64,000 nucleotides of DNA from Oleispira sp036960605 (GCA_036960605.1 JBALXI010000008.1:1-64000); one strand, 5' to 3'. Shown: positions 54,971-63,492, counted from the stretch's first letter. The notes: generated from the sequence alone by a model not told the origin. Made by a program: numbers and translations.

Positions 54971-55528
54971 TCAATATTGAATATAACCAAGTAGACTCAA
55001 AATAGGAATTGCGACACCGCCAACTCCCACGAATAAACGCATATACGCAACAAAGTGAACGCCAGGGTGAATAACATTAATACTCGGGTCTTCCGGCTTA
55101 TAATGGACTAACAAAGTCTGCATACATTTAATTTCAGTTACTTTTTTTTGCGCCTTCTCTTTCGAAGTATAGCTTGCGCTAAAATCGTATTCAGTCCCTT
55201 CGTATTCTTGGCCGTCAACCACAAACGAACAGGTTACCTTAGGCGCATAGGTCATCCCTCCTTTGCTGCCTGAATGTGAAATAAGTCTCGCACCCTTTAA
55301 CTTAGCATTGGCTTGAGGCCAGTGAAAACTCTGCCGGCCTTCCTGTATGCTAACAATACCGGTGATGAATATGAATATCCCCAAGATGATGGTCATCGCC
55401 CAGCCCAAAGTATCTAACCAAACAATCTCGGTGAACATAGAGGCGGGCGCAACGAACATAAAAACGACTAGGAACAGCGTCGCGTAATGGCTACGTCCCG
55501 TGGCGATGGCTAAAAATTGTTTAAACAT
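54971..55528 (-). CDS. DUF3592-type membrane protein
   Basis: 185 aa. Hydrophobic helices lie at about 15-32, 38-60 and 160-182. Between them is a soluble beta-rich domain (WPQANAKLKGARLISHSGSKGGMTYAPKVTCSFVVDGQEYEG...YKPEDPSINVI), typical of DUF3592. The function is unknown. Its start is 20 nt downstream of the Crp/Fnr stop, so it is probably the last gene of the NAT-EamA-Crp unit. Confidence 0.75.
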   Translation of the reverse strand: MFKQFLAIATGRSHYATLFLVVFMFVAPASMFTEIVWLDTLGWAMTIILGIFIFITGIVSIQEGRQSFHWPQANAKLKGARLISHSGSKGGMTYAPKVTCSFVVDGQEYEGTEYDFSASYTSKEKAQKKVTEIKCMQTLLVHYKPEDPSINVIHPGVHFVAYMRLFVGVGGVAIPILSLLGYIQY

Positions 55529-55548
55529 AAATCTACTATTATCGATGA

Positions 55549-56139
55549 TTACTTTAATTTTTTTCGAATACGGCTCAACGCTATCGGTGTAATTCCGATA
55601 TGTGATGCGATCATTTTCAACGGTAATTTATCACGCAGCTGACTGTTTTCTTCTAAGAATTTCAAATAGCGCTGTTCCGCCGATTGCTGAACAAAAGCAT
55701 ATTCTCTTTCTTCTTTTTTAATAAAGAGATTTTCAAGTAATGAGTTATAAGCCATTAAAAATCCTGGTTTATCTTTCATTACATCAAAGAAGGTTAACCA
55801 ATCAAACTCTAGGCATAAAACATCGTCCAGTACTTCAATACTAAATAATGATTTCGTTTGCCGACTCATTGCACGAGTAGAACCGGCGATACCAGGTGAG
55901 CTGGCGAATGATTGAGTAAACTCTTTACCCTCTTCCGACAGGCTTAAAAATCGGACATAACCCTGTAATAGAAAATAGAGTTTCGGTGCAAGCTGCCCTT
56001 GCTCAATCATGAACTGGCCAGTTTTATAATGTTTCAATTCGCCTTTTAAGCCAAACTTAGCAAAGTCGTCTGCTTCGACACTGGTATTATTACCACTAAA
56101 ATAGGCGACAAAGTCTTGTAATTGATTCTGTATATTCAC
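55549..56139 (-). CDS. Crp/Fnr-type cyclic-nucleotide-binding-domain regulator
   Basis: 196 aa from a GTG at 56139. The GTG overlaps the EamA stop as GTGA, which implies translational coupling. The N-terminal cNMP-binding fold (LKHYKTGQFMIEQGQLAPKLYFLLQGYVRFLSLSEEGKEFT) is complete. The C-terminal part is short, with an HTH (LPLKMIASHIGITPIALSRIRKKLK) ending at the stop. It resembles the subgroup that regulates adjacent small-molecule transporters or detoxification genes; ligand unknown. Confidence 0.88.
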   Translation of the reverse strand: MNIQNQLQDFVAYFSGNNTSVEADDFAKFGLKGELKHYKTGQFMIEQGQLAPKLYFLLQGYVRFLSLSEEGKEFTQSFASSPGIAGSTRAMSRQTKSLFSIEVLDDVLCLEFDWLTFFDVMKDKPGFLMAYNSLLENLFIKKEEREYAFVQQSAEQRYLKFLEENSQLRDKLPLKMIASHIGITPIALSRIRKKLK

Positions 56140-57047
56140 GTCATAGCTTTCTGATCTTTAGAGATTAGATACAATGCCAGAAGCGTTATTAATATGCCAG
56201 ACACACTCTCTGACATACTCTCTTTTAGATGCGCAATGGCAGACCAACCTTCAGGTATCACCACTAAAATGGGGATTAAGTAGGTAAATGCTAATAGTTG
56301 GTTGGGTCCTACCTTCTGTACCAAGCGCTGCTGTAAAAAGAAGGTAGCCATCGTGGTAAACACAGTCAGATATAGCAATATGCTCCAGAATTCAGATACC
56401 TGCCAAGCGACTTGATCAAGCTCACCAAATACAGCCATAAAAGGTAACAACATCAAACCGCCTAATGCCATAATATAAAAAGAGCCTTGTATCGGTGGAA
56501 CATCAGCCCCCCATTTTTTGACCAATACCACGTGTATCGACAAACAGAAGCAAGCCATAACAAAGATACTGTCTCCGGTATACCAGCTAAAAAATTCAAT
56601 ATTATCCTGATTAAATGCCAATAAAACTAAAATGGCACCGGCGCTTCCTAAGACAAATCCCAACAACTTAGTTTTTGATGTTTTTGTTTTTAATAGTACA
56701 AACGTCAATACAATGCTGATCAGCGGAACTAAGGTATAAATAACTGACGTTCGCATCGCCGTCGTTGTTTTCAAGGCTTCGAATAAGCCGACAAAAAACA
56801 GCACTAGAAATAAGCTAATCAAACCATAATGTAGATAGACCTTGCGATTAGCCATAGGCCGATGACCACCCACCTTAAATTGGATGGCCACCAGTGGAAT
56901 CATCATGATACTGGCTAAGATAAACCGCAAGCCCGTACTCGTGATCGAGTTAGCGTAAGGTATTAAGTCAGCGGAAACCACAAACGAAGACGCCATTAGA
57001 CTTACCCAGAGTAATAACAGCACATTATTGGATAGCAGCCATTTCAT
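56136..57047 (-). CDS. EamA/DMT-family transporter
   Basis: 303 aa from ATG 57047 (MKWLLSNN); an upstream extension would run back into the NAT gene. About ten transmembrane segments in two EamA repeats are visible (SLMASSFVVSADLIPYANSITSTGLRFILASIMMIPLVA; then LLPFMAVFGEL...TVFTTMATFFLQQRLVQKVGP). The family exports or imports small metabolites. It lies 10 nt after the NAT gene and overlaps the Crp gene by 4 nt. Confidence 0.9.
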   Translation of the reverse strand: MKWLLSNNVLLLLWVSLMASSFVVSADLIPYANSITSTGLRFILASIMMIPLVAIQFKVGGHRPMANRKVYLHYGLISLFLVLFFVGLFEALKTTTAMRTSVIYTLVPLISIVLTFVLLKTKTSKTKLLGFVLGSAGAILVLLAFNQDNIEFFSWYTGDSIFVMACFCLSIHVVLVKKWGADVPPIQGSFYIMALGGLMLLPFMAVFGELDQVAWQVSEFWSILLYLTVFTTMATFFLQQRLVQKVGPNQLLAFTYLIPILVVIPEGWSAIAHLKESMSESVSGILITLLALYLISKDQKAMT

Positions 57048-57057
57048 ATTGCTACGC

Positions 57058-57918
57058 CTAAACCAAATCTTTTGAAATAAACTTAGAGAATAAAAACTCT
57101 GCAATGGCAGAATCCAAATCCAGTTCAAAAGTCTCAGTCAAAATTTGATGTAATTGCTTGGCACTGGTGATAACCGTGGTCACGGTTTCGCTATTGCTGA
57201 TACGAAAAAACTCACTATTTCGTAAAGACAAAATATCGTTATAAAACTTACGGCAAACGACCAAGTTATTTACAAACGCAGCATCGGGGCTTTTATGTGA
57301 ATAAAAATGAGCCGGTAAACATTCCGCTTCGCTATAGTGATGCAAGTTAAAGGTATAAAGTGTGAAGAACGCATCATCTTTAAATACTTGATAACAATAA
57401 TCATTATGTGAGTTCTGGACTATACGATAAACGGCATCTCCTTGGTCTTGCTCCAAGCCAAGTTCCAATTTAACCGGGAAACGAGCACCAAAGTGACCAA
57501 AGCCCGTATCAACAATGTAATCATCCCCATTTAAATTAAGTAACGTTACTCGATGAGTTCTGGCAACATCAACATCACGATTATAGATCACCTTGGCCAT
57601 TAATAGCCTAACGTTAAAGCCGAGCTGCGCTAACACATTTAGCACTAGTTTATTATGTTCAAAGCAATAACCTCCCCGCTGCTTCTCTACTATCTTGTTA
57701 AAAATAACCCCTACTTCTAATGAAATATCTTGGCCCAATACCGCCGCCAAACTATTAAAGCTATAACGAGCAATGTGCTTGCTTTGTAATTCACGTAGAA
57801 ATTCAACATCAACTGAGGCAGTTAATTCAAGATCCGCTAGATACGCGCTAGTCATCTGCTGAATCGTTGGCTTTGCTTTTGCCCTTGCTTCGGGAGTGCT
57901 TGATAGATTATGAGTCAT
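57058..57918 (-). CDS. Arylamine N-acetyltransferase
   Basis: 286 aa from ATG 57918, with GGAAG about 7 nt upstream. The cysteine-protease-like triad of NAT enzymes is visible: Cys85 in RGGYCFEHN, His122 in THRVTLL and Asp137 in YIVDTGFG. NATs transfer acetyl or other acyl groups from CoA to arylamines and hydrazines. The first gene of NAT-EamA-Crp-DUF3592, which suggests a modify-and-export function; the substrate is unknown. Confidence 0.92.
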   Translation of the reverse strand: MTHNLSSTPEARAKAKPTIQQMTSAYLADLELTASVDVEFLRELQSKHIARYSFNSLAAVLGQDISLEVGVIFNKIVEKQRGGYCFEHNKLVLNVLAQLGFNVRLLMAKVIYNRDVDVARTHRVTLLNLNGDDYIVDTGFGHFGARFPVKLELGLEQDQGDAVYRIVQNSHNDYCYQVFKDDAFFTLYTFNLHHYSEAECLPAHFYSHKSPDAAFVNNLVVCRKFYNDILSLRNSEFFRISNSETVTTVITSAKQLHQILTETFELDLDSAIAEFLFSKFISKDLV

Positions 57919-57977
57919 TATGTTCTTCCGTTTATATTTTATGCTGAACACTATAACCGAACCTCTTACCCTTGTAA

Positions 57978-57991
57978 TAAACCTAGGTTTA
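57978..57991. promoter_or_regulatory. 14-bp palindrome upstream of the NAT operon (site 1)
   Basis: TAAACCTAGGTTTA is a perfect palindrome 60 nt upstream of the NAT start and 121 nt before the divergent NAD(P)H-binding gene. A near copy lies at 58020-58033, its centre 42 bp away, about four helical turns. Confidence 0.6.
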
Positions 57992-58019
57992 GTGCGGTAA
58001 CTATTTTATTTCCAGCGAC

Positions 58020-58033
58020 TAAACCTAAGTTAA
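58020..58033. promoter_or_regulatory. Second operator-like copy (site 2)
   Basis: TAAACCTAAGTTAA matches site 1 at 12 of 14 positions. Same-face spacing in a divergent promoter region supports cooperative binding by one regulator. Confidence 0.5.
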
Positions 58034-58111
58034 TTCATCGATCTAATGAACGGCATAGACTTTAGTCCTGACAAGTTAACAACACAATCAATGTGACAAA
58101 GGATAAATGAT

Positions 58112-58753
58112 ATGCGTATTACTGTATTTGGCGCTGCTGGCAGCGCGGGTAGTAAAATAGTGACAGAAGCTCTATCTAGAGGCCACGAAGTTACTGCCGT
58201 CGTTAGAAGTGAGGCACGCTTTGATCAATTACCAAGCGCTGCAAATAAACGCCAAGGAGATGCTAGCTGCATAGAAGACGTCATCAAACTAAGCGAAGGC
58301 CAAGATATCGTCATCGCCGCGACTCGCCCACCAGAAGGAAAAGAAAGAGACCTAATCACCATCAGCCAGTCACTACTGACAGCTCTTGCGCAAACTCAGG
58401 TTCGTTTGATCGCCGTAGGCGGTGCAGGAAGCCTAAACGTTGCTGATAAAAACGATACCTTAGTCGTTGATGATACTCGCTACGTATCCTCTGCTTGGCG
58501 CGATATTGCCGTTGCCTGCGTCGATCAATACAACATCTACAAAGCCAATACCGAAACTAACTGGTCCTATCTAAGCCCACCGGCGATGTTATTACCCGGT
58601 GAAAGAACAACCAAATTCCGTCTAGGAAAAGACGACTTATTAGTCGATCAACAAGGGCAGTCAAAAATCTCTTATGAAGACCTTGCTATTGCAATGATTG
58701 ACGAAGCCGAACAAAACAACTTTCCACAACAACGTTTCACCCTTGCGTATTAA
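58112..58753 (+). CDS. NAD(P)H-binding atypical SDR
   Basis: 213 aa. The N-terminal Rossmann motif (ITVFGAAGSAGSKIVTEALSRGHEVTAVVRSEARF) and the segment LIAVGGAGSL followed by WSYLSPPAMLLPGERTTKFRLG fit the NmrA/BlvRB-like atypical SDR family. Members are redox sensors or reductases, often induced by stress. It is divergent from the NAT operon across the paired palindromes and 41 nt before the DJ-1-like gene. Confidence 0.9.
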   Translation: MRITVFGAAGSAGSKIVTEALSRGHEVTAVVRSEARFDQLPSAANKRQGDASCIEDVIKLSEGQDIVIAATRPPEGKERDLITISQSLLTALAQTQVRLIAVGGAGSLNVADKNDTLVVDDTRYVSSAWRDIAVACVDQYNIYKANTETNWSYLSPPAMLLPGERTTKFRLGKDDLLVDQQGQSKISYEDLAIAMIDEAEQNNFPQQRFTLAY

Positions 58754-58794
58754 AAGCAGATATCTTTTAAAAAATCATATATCGGAGAAGTATC

Positions 58795-59574
58795 ATGAAA
58801 AACATTACCAAATTATTATCCATTATCCCAGCGCTAGTCGCCTCTTTTCTCATAACGAATACCAGCTATGCAGACACTCATTCTAATAAAGAAGAAAGAG
58901 TACTGATCGTTTTAACCAGCCATACGGAGCTAGGTAATACGGGTAAAAAAACGGGGTTTTGGCTACCTGAACTAACTCACCCTTATTATGAGTTCATTGA
59001 GGCCGGCTATACTGTCGATGTCGCTAGTATTGAAGGCGGCATGGCTCCATTAGATGGCAAAATTTTCGAAGAGGAAGAAGACGAATACAATCAAAGATTC
59101 TTAAATGATCCAAAGCTCATGGCAAAAGTGATGCGTAGCATTCCAATAGCCAAAATCAACCCAGATGATTACCAGGTTGTTTTATATTCTGGTGGCTCTG
59201 GCCCTATGTGGGATTTCCCAAACAACCCAGATATCAATCGTATTTCGAAGTCTATCTATGAAAATGAGGGCATCGTATCTGCTGTTTGTCACGGGACTGT
59301 GGCACTGGTTAATGTCACCCTTTCTGATGGCAGCTTATTAATTAAGGATAAGCGTATTACTGGATTTACTAACATAGAAGAAGCTGGCTTAGGTACAACA
59401 GATGTCGTGCCATTTTTATTACAAGACAAACTTAATGAGCTAGGCGCTATTTATGTTGAAGGCAAAGCATACCAGGAAAATGTAGTGATCGAAGGGCGCT
59501 TGATTACTGGGCAAAATCCAGCATCAGCCAAGAAAGTCGCGCAAAGTATCATTCAACAGTTAGAAAAAATATAA
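58795..59574 (+). CDS. Exported DJ-1/PfpI-family protein
   Basis: 259 aa. A signal peptide (residues 1-26, ending SYA) is followed by a glutamine-amidotransferase-like fold. The nucleophile elbow is Cys165-His166 in AVCHGTVAL. The start VLIVLTSHTELGNTGKKTGFWLPELTHPYYEF matches the large Hsp31-like DJ-1 subgroup, with Glu59 as candidate acid. Known relatives act as glyoxalase III, chaperones or redox-damage enzymes. Export to the periplasm is unusual for the group. Probably co-transcribed with the preceding gene. Confidence 0.85.
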   Translation: MKNITKLLSIIPALVASFLITNTSYADTHSNKEERVLIVLTSHTELGNTGKKTGFWLPELTHPYYEFIEAGYTVDVASIEGGMAPLDGKIFEEEEDEYNQRFLNDPKLMAKVMRSIPIAKINPDDYQVVLYSGGSGPMWDFPNNPDINRISKSIYENEGIVSAVCHGTVALVNVTLSDGSLLIKDKRITGFTNIEEAGLGTTDVVPFLLQDKLNELGAIYVEGKAYQENVVIEGRLITGQNPASAKKVAQSIIQQLEKI

Positions 59575-59588
59575 TATATCCAACGCTA

Positions 59589-59643
59589 CTCTCTGTGAAC
59601 TCTTCACCTTAAAGAGCCCTTGATCACAGAGAGTATTTACTGA
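59589..59643. terminator. Hairpin between convergent genes
   Basis: CTCTCTGTGA (59589-59598) and TCACAGAGAG (59634-59643) form a perfect 10-bp stem with a 35-nt loop, 15 nt after the DJ-1-like gene. It may end both convergent transcripts. No long U tract. Confidence 0.45.
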
Positions 59644-59657
59644 GAAACGATAGAATA

Positions 59658-60272
59658 TCAGTTAAGCAGTTCTACATCCGGTAGGTTAGTCGCTACGTCT
59701 AAAAAGTCTGAGTTTTCAGTTAACGCCTTCACAACGACCGCCAAAGGTTCAGACCATACTTCAGGAAGATCAGCTTCGCCCTTAGTAAGTATGGGAAAAG
59801 CCAACTGCTCTTCAGGCGGACAGAACTGAGCATTCACGCCTTCTTTATTTCCTCGAGGATCAATACGATACCAACCATGATTTTTAAGATACACAGCATT
59901 AAGGCCATGTAAGCAAAAAGGTGGTACATCACCGATAGTTAGGCGCTGGTAGCATAACCCCGTGGGGATTTTATTAGCCCGTAGTAGTGCCGCTAACAAA
60001 TGGCTTTTGGCATAACAATAGCCCGTTCCATGCTTCAGAACATCTGATGCCTTACACGTCAACGGATTTATTTTATAATCCCAGCTGTGCTTAATTTCAT
60101 CACGCACAAATTCAAAACAAGCCTTAGCAATCGCCTCGTCTGAATTAAGCCCTTCGGATAAGCTCAACGCTTTGGCAAACACATCGGGCTGTTGCCAATC
60201 AATGTATTGGCTTGCGGCTAAATACTCTGATGTTGCTAAAAAAATAGTCATTTCATTTATTCGATGTGTCAT
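59658..60272 (-). CDS. Transglutaminase-like cysteine peptidase-fold protein
   Basis: 204 aa. The transglutaminase core triad is visible: Cys86 in GTGYCYAKSHLLAALLR, His122 in CLHGLNAVYL and Asp138 in WYRIDPRGNK. No signal peptide or membrane helix is seen, so it is cytoplasmic. Bacterial members are peptidases, amidases or structural; the substrate is unknown. It follows a small broken frame and the GH79-like gene on the same strand. Confidence 0.85.
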   Translation of the reverse strand: MTHRINEMTIFLATSEYLAASQYIDWQQPDVFAKALSLSEGLNSDEAIAKACFEFVRDEIKHSWDYKINPLTCKASDVLKHGTGYCYAKSHLLAALLRANKIPTGLCYQRLTIGDVPPFCLHGLNAVYLKNHGWYRIDPRGNKEGVNAQFCPPEEQLAFPILTKGEADLPEVWSEPLAVVVKALTENSDFLDVATNLPDVELLN

Positions 60273-60300
60273 CTTCGCTTAATTCCAAATACATCCATAT

Positions 60301-60489
60301 TCATAATAACGTCCTGTTAAGTTGATTAGACTTAATAATGAGAATTAAGCCGATAGTAACTTCAACGATCTCAGCGAAAACAAAGGATAATTGAATATCC
60401 GTCAGCTCCCCTGCCATGATCATACCGATAATTCTAAAACCAAGAATGAACCGACAACAGTCACCGCCAATACAGCAGAATAAGTCCAA
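60301..60489 (-). pseudogene. Possible remnant of a small membrane protein
   Basis: A 62-codon frame opens only at TTG and ends in two hydrophobic helices (FILGFRIIGMIMAGELTDIQ; VFAEIVEVTIGLILIIK). The adjacent frame just upstream also encodes a membrane-like stretch (SAVLAVTVVGSFLVLE), so the two may be one protein broken by a frameshift. The pattern recalls the C-terminal half of DUF4345-type membrane proteins, but that is weak. It could also be non-coding. Confidence 0.3.
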
Positions 60490-60532
60490 TTTTAAACTTA
60501 GTCAAAGATGTACTACTGAAGTAAATAATAGG

Positions 60533-60563
60533 CAAAAAAAATCCCAACCTAGGGCTGGGATTT
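60533..60563 (-). terminator. Terminator after the GH79-like gene
   Basis: AAATCCCA and TGGGATTT pair across a 9-nt loop, followed on the minus strand by a T8 run. It lies 20 nt beyond the GH79-like stop codon. Confidence 0.88.
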
Positions 60564-60583
60564 AAATTAGCTAAAAGCAGAAA

Positions 60584-62221
60584 TTACTTACAAGCCTGCA
60601 CACCCGCATTCTTGATTTGAATGAAAGCCATAGACCTAGCATCAACATCCACAGCGTCATTAGCAATAAGTTGCTTGGCTGGGATAGTAAAATCACCATT
60701 TGCATCAACCGTCATGTCATGACCGTTAATTTTAATGGTTTTTGAATCCAGCTGATCCGCTGTCATCACATACTGCTGGGTTTCTTTTCCTGCCCAAGCC
60801 GAGGTATCTAACGCAAAGGCTGTCGTTGCATCTAAGTTAATCGCCAATAACGACAAGGTATCTTGTTCTGTTGGGTGACAATGAGCATAAACCCGAAGGT
60901 TTTCATCAGTATCCTGGCTTACCGAAAGCACCTTGTGACCCATATTCATTTTCCACAGTACCGAAGCCCAATAATCAGAACGCGGCTGCAAGGTCAGGTT
61001 ATCAATCAAGCCGTATTCAGAACCCGCAAGAGTTTGACGTATCGCAACATCATTATCGTTTTGTGCTAAAACACCAAGCTCATCTAACCACCAGAAACTA
61101 GAGACAAAACGATCTGAAATACCAATCTGTCCACCACACTGGGCATTACCCGTTTCACCTAACCAAATCTCTGCATTAGCTTGGTATAAATCTCTATAAG
61201 ACGAGACCTGACCAATCCATTGCTTAATATCATTAAGTTTTTCGGGGTCCAATAATAACTCAGCCGAAGACGCAGGTAACGACAATGGGCAACGAACGGA
61301 TTGCTGCGGATAATAGTGCCAAGTAAGAGCATCCAATGTGCCCTCAGGAAGTGCTGTTAAATAGTCTTTCAAATATGGGCTTGTTCTAAAATGGGCACCG
61401 GGTAAAAGCGCCGCTTTAAATGCATCAGGGTAGAAAGCGTCTAGATTATTAACAGAATCAGTGGTCAAAGATATTTCTCCCACCAAAGGTGCAAACGCTT
61501 CATCTGGGCCCACAAATAAACTAGATGAATCGGCCAGTCTATTTCTAAATACCACATGATCATCAGCCAACTGCGCAGGAGGCACTTCAAAACCTAAGTG
61601 AAACGTCGGCATCAGTCCAGGCTCATTACCCAATTCCCAAGCCGCAACCGCATAGTCTTTGCTCTCGATATACTCCATCAAACTATCGCTATTAGAACTT
61701 AACCAAGCACCATCTTGATCACGAGTTCCCGGCCCAGCATTCACACCAAAGATAACATCCAAGCCCGCATCTTTAGCAAAAGCAAAGAAATTATCGGTTT
61801 GCACTTCAGTTAGCGTACCTTCGTAATGTTCTGGTAGCGCTGTATCTTTTTGCGCCCCCACTTGATAGAAGGTCTTATCGGCATCAGTCCCACCCACACG
61901 TAAATAGCCCGGAGATAACTGCTTAGCCATATTTAATAACGCTTGCCGATTAAAATCGAAAACACCTTCATCATCCCAAAAGTTAATCTCAGAGACCTGC
62001 TGCGACATATCCAAAGCGACAGATAAAAAGCTCTCACTGACTGTATTACGAACGGCTGTCGTATCAATCGTTAGCACGACAGGTTCACCGATAGCCTCAG
62101 GAGATTGTTCCCCCTTGCTATCACTCTTTTTATCGGAATCCATGCATCCGGCAAGAACGCCAATAGCCAATGGCAGTAAAGCCAATTTAAACGGTGCGTT
62201 TATTAAATGTGTATATTTCAC
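60584..62221 (-). CDS. GH79-like glycoside hydrolase lipoprotein
   Basis: 545 aa. A lipoprotein signal ends in LAGC (Cys26), followed by an acidic Ser/Lys linker (26-45). The (beta/alpha)8 domain has the clan A motifs of heparanase-type enzymes: LSPGYLRVGGTDAD near residue 103, the acid/base Glu200 in AAWELGNEP and the candidate nucleophile Glu356 in IWLGETGNAQCGG. A beta-rich C-terminal domain (about 430-545) fits GH79. Predicted to cut uronic acid-containing glycans at the cell surface or in the periplasm. The final residues are AGVQACK. No sugar transporter is adjacent. Confidence 0.78.
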   Translation of the reverse strand: MKYTHLINAPFKLALLPLAIGVLAGCMDSDKKSDSKGEQSPEAIGEPVVLTIDTTAVRNTVSESFLSVALDMSQQVSEINFWDDEGVFDFNRQALLNMAKQLSPGYLRVGGTDADKTFYQVGAQKDTALPEHYEGTLTEVQTDNFFAFAKDAGLDVIFGVNAGPGTRDQDGAWLSSNSDSLMEYIESKDYAVAAWELGNEPGLMPTFHLGFEVPPAQLADDHVVFRNRLADSSSLFVGPDEAFAPLVGEISLTTDSVNNLDAFYPDAFKAALLPGAHFRTSPYLKDYLTALPEGTLDALTWHYYPQQSVRCPLSLPASSAELLLDPEKLNDIKQWIGQVSSYRDLYQANAEIWLGETGNAQCGGQIGISDRFVSSFWWLDELGVLAQNDNDVAIRQTLAGSEYGLIDNLTLQPRSDYWASVLWKMNMGHKVLSVSQDTDENLRVYAHCHPTEQDTLSLLAINLDATTAFALDTSAWAGKETQQYVMTADQLDSKTIKINGHDMTVDANGDFTIPAKQLIANDAVDVDARSMAFIQIKNAGVQACK

Positions 62222-62290
62222 GGAGTGCCTCTATCATTTCTGATTATTATTGTTATTGAGGTCATGAAATTAGCACACGAATAAAAACTG

Positions 62291-62312
62291 AAATGTTACT
62301 CTGGGAACATTT
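62291..62312. promoter_or_regulatory. Inverted repeat upstream of the GH79-like gene
   Basis: AAATGTT-ACTCTGGG-AACATTT, a 7-bp dyad with an 8-nt centre, 70 nt before the GH79-like start and 29 nt after the Crp/Fnr stop. It is a candidate operator; the adjacent Crp/Fnr-type regulator is a possible ligand. Confidence 0.45.
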
Positions 62313-62341
62313 GATTTAGAAACTTAGTGAATGTTGTAATG

Positions 62342-62998
62342 CTAGCGTAACTGAAGAATGGAATCATTAACGATGACCTTGCCATATTCCAGCTTGATAT
62401 AACCTTGGCTAGCGAGATTATTTAGAACTTTGTTAACCACCCTTCGTGACAAACCCAGTAAATTGGCAAATATATCCTGTGTATAGGGTAAGCTACATTC
62501 TTCCTCTCCACTGCCCACATGTTCGTAGGCCGTAATTAGCGTCTTTACAACCCGATCTTCAGGGGAGTTTATCGTCGTAGCCATACGCAGTCTTTTAACC
62601 AGCTGAACTCGGCCTGTCATCTCGGTCAACCACCAGCGTAGATAACCTGGACTGGCTTCAATCTGCTGTATTAACCGACTTTTATCCAGTACCGCAATTT
62701 TGCATTTACTGATTGTGCGCGCATAATTATTGTATTTATTACATTCAAGAAAGACTTCAGATTCGCCAAATAAATTAGTAGGATATTGAGGGTAATAAAC
62801 CGTTTCATTACCCGCTTCATCAATCTCTGAAAAATATACGCTGCCTTCAAGTAATATGAAAACAGACTTTACATTACTTCCTTTTTGCCAAATATATTCA
62901 GCAGCACCCACGTCCATAATAGTGCTATGCTGCCAAAGATTTTGACAGATCTCTTCGCCTAATGGCTTAAGCTGCCTGCATTTAAAAAGTATACTCAT
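62342..62998 (-). CDS. Crp/Fnr-family transcriptional regulator
   Basis: 218 aa from ATG 62998 (MSILFKCRQLK); an upstream TTG is less likely. The cNMP-binding fold (IWQKGSNVKSVFILLEGSVYFSEIDEAGNETVYYPQYPTNLFGESEVFLEC) is followed by the long dimer helix (LRMATTINSPEDRVVKTLITAYEHV) and an HTH (TQDIFANLLGLSRRVVNKVLNNLASQGYIKLE). The N-terminal Cys arrangement of FNR is absent. It is co-oriented with the GH79-like gene 120 nt downstream. Confidence 0.92.
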   Translation of the reverse strand: MSILFKCRQLKPLGEEICQNLWQHSTIMDVGAAEYIWQKGSNVKSVFILLEGSVYFSEIDEAGNETVYYPQYPTNLFGESEVFLECNKYNNYARTISKCKIAVLDKSRLIQQIEASPGYLRWWLTEMTGRVQLVKRLRMATTINSPEDRVVKTLITAYEHVGSGEEECSLPYTQDIFANLLGLSRRVVNKVLNNLASQGYIKLEYGKVIVNDSILQLR

Positions 62999-63105
62999 TA
63001 AGATGACCAATTTAGTGATAGATTATTTATTATTTCTCATCCTAGAGTGATTTCTTGTATTTTCCCTTAGATTTATTCTTTTACACAGTCATTTCGAAGG
63101 TTACT

Positions 63106-63492
63106 TTAAACGCTAACCGTATAAGTTAAATCTCTAGCCTCACAGCCTGTCATACCGCGAAATCCCCAACAATGGGCAGGCTGCTCATTCACAATAATTT
63201 CAATATCGATAGGTAGAATCTTCAACTTACTTTCAATCTGACGAAACAGCTCTTTAATCAATGCTTTAATCGTTTCTTTTTTTCGCCCTTCCATCATATT
63301 AATCTCAATCACCGTATAAGCATCACTACGACCACCCGGGGAATAAAAATCTTCTTTATCCATAGGAATAAAACGATGGGCACGCTTATCTTCAGGTAAT
63401 CCTAAAACAATCACTAAGCAGCCATGTATCACATTCGACAATTCAGCTTTAACCGGGTTCAGATTTTCTTTAATTCCATATATAACAATCAT
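63106..63492 (-). CDS. Tautomerase-superfamily protein (Tautomerase_2-like)
   Basis: 128 aa. The layout resembles Tautomerase_2 proteins: an N-terminal strand, GCLVIVLGLPEDKRAHRFIPMDKEDFYSPGGRSDAYTVIEINMMEGRKKETIKALIKELFRQIESKLKILPIDIEIIVNEQPAHCWGFRG. The catalytic Pro is usually Pro1 after Met removal. Here residue 2 is Ile, so the canonical catalytic base is absent. It may be inactive or have a changed role. AAGGAAAG lies upstream of the ATG. Confidence 0.75.
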   Translation of the reverse strand: MIVIYGIKENLNPVKAELSNVIHGCLVIVLGLPEDKRAHRFIPMDKEDFYSPGGRSDAYTVIEINMMEGRKKETIKALIKELFRQIESKLKILPIDIEIIVNEQPAHCWGFRGMTGCEARDLTYTVSV

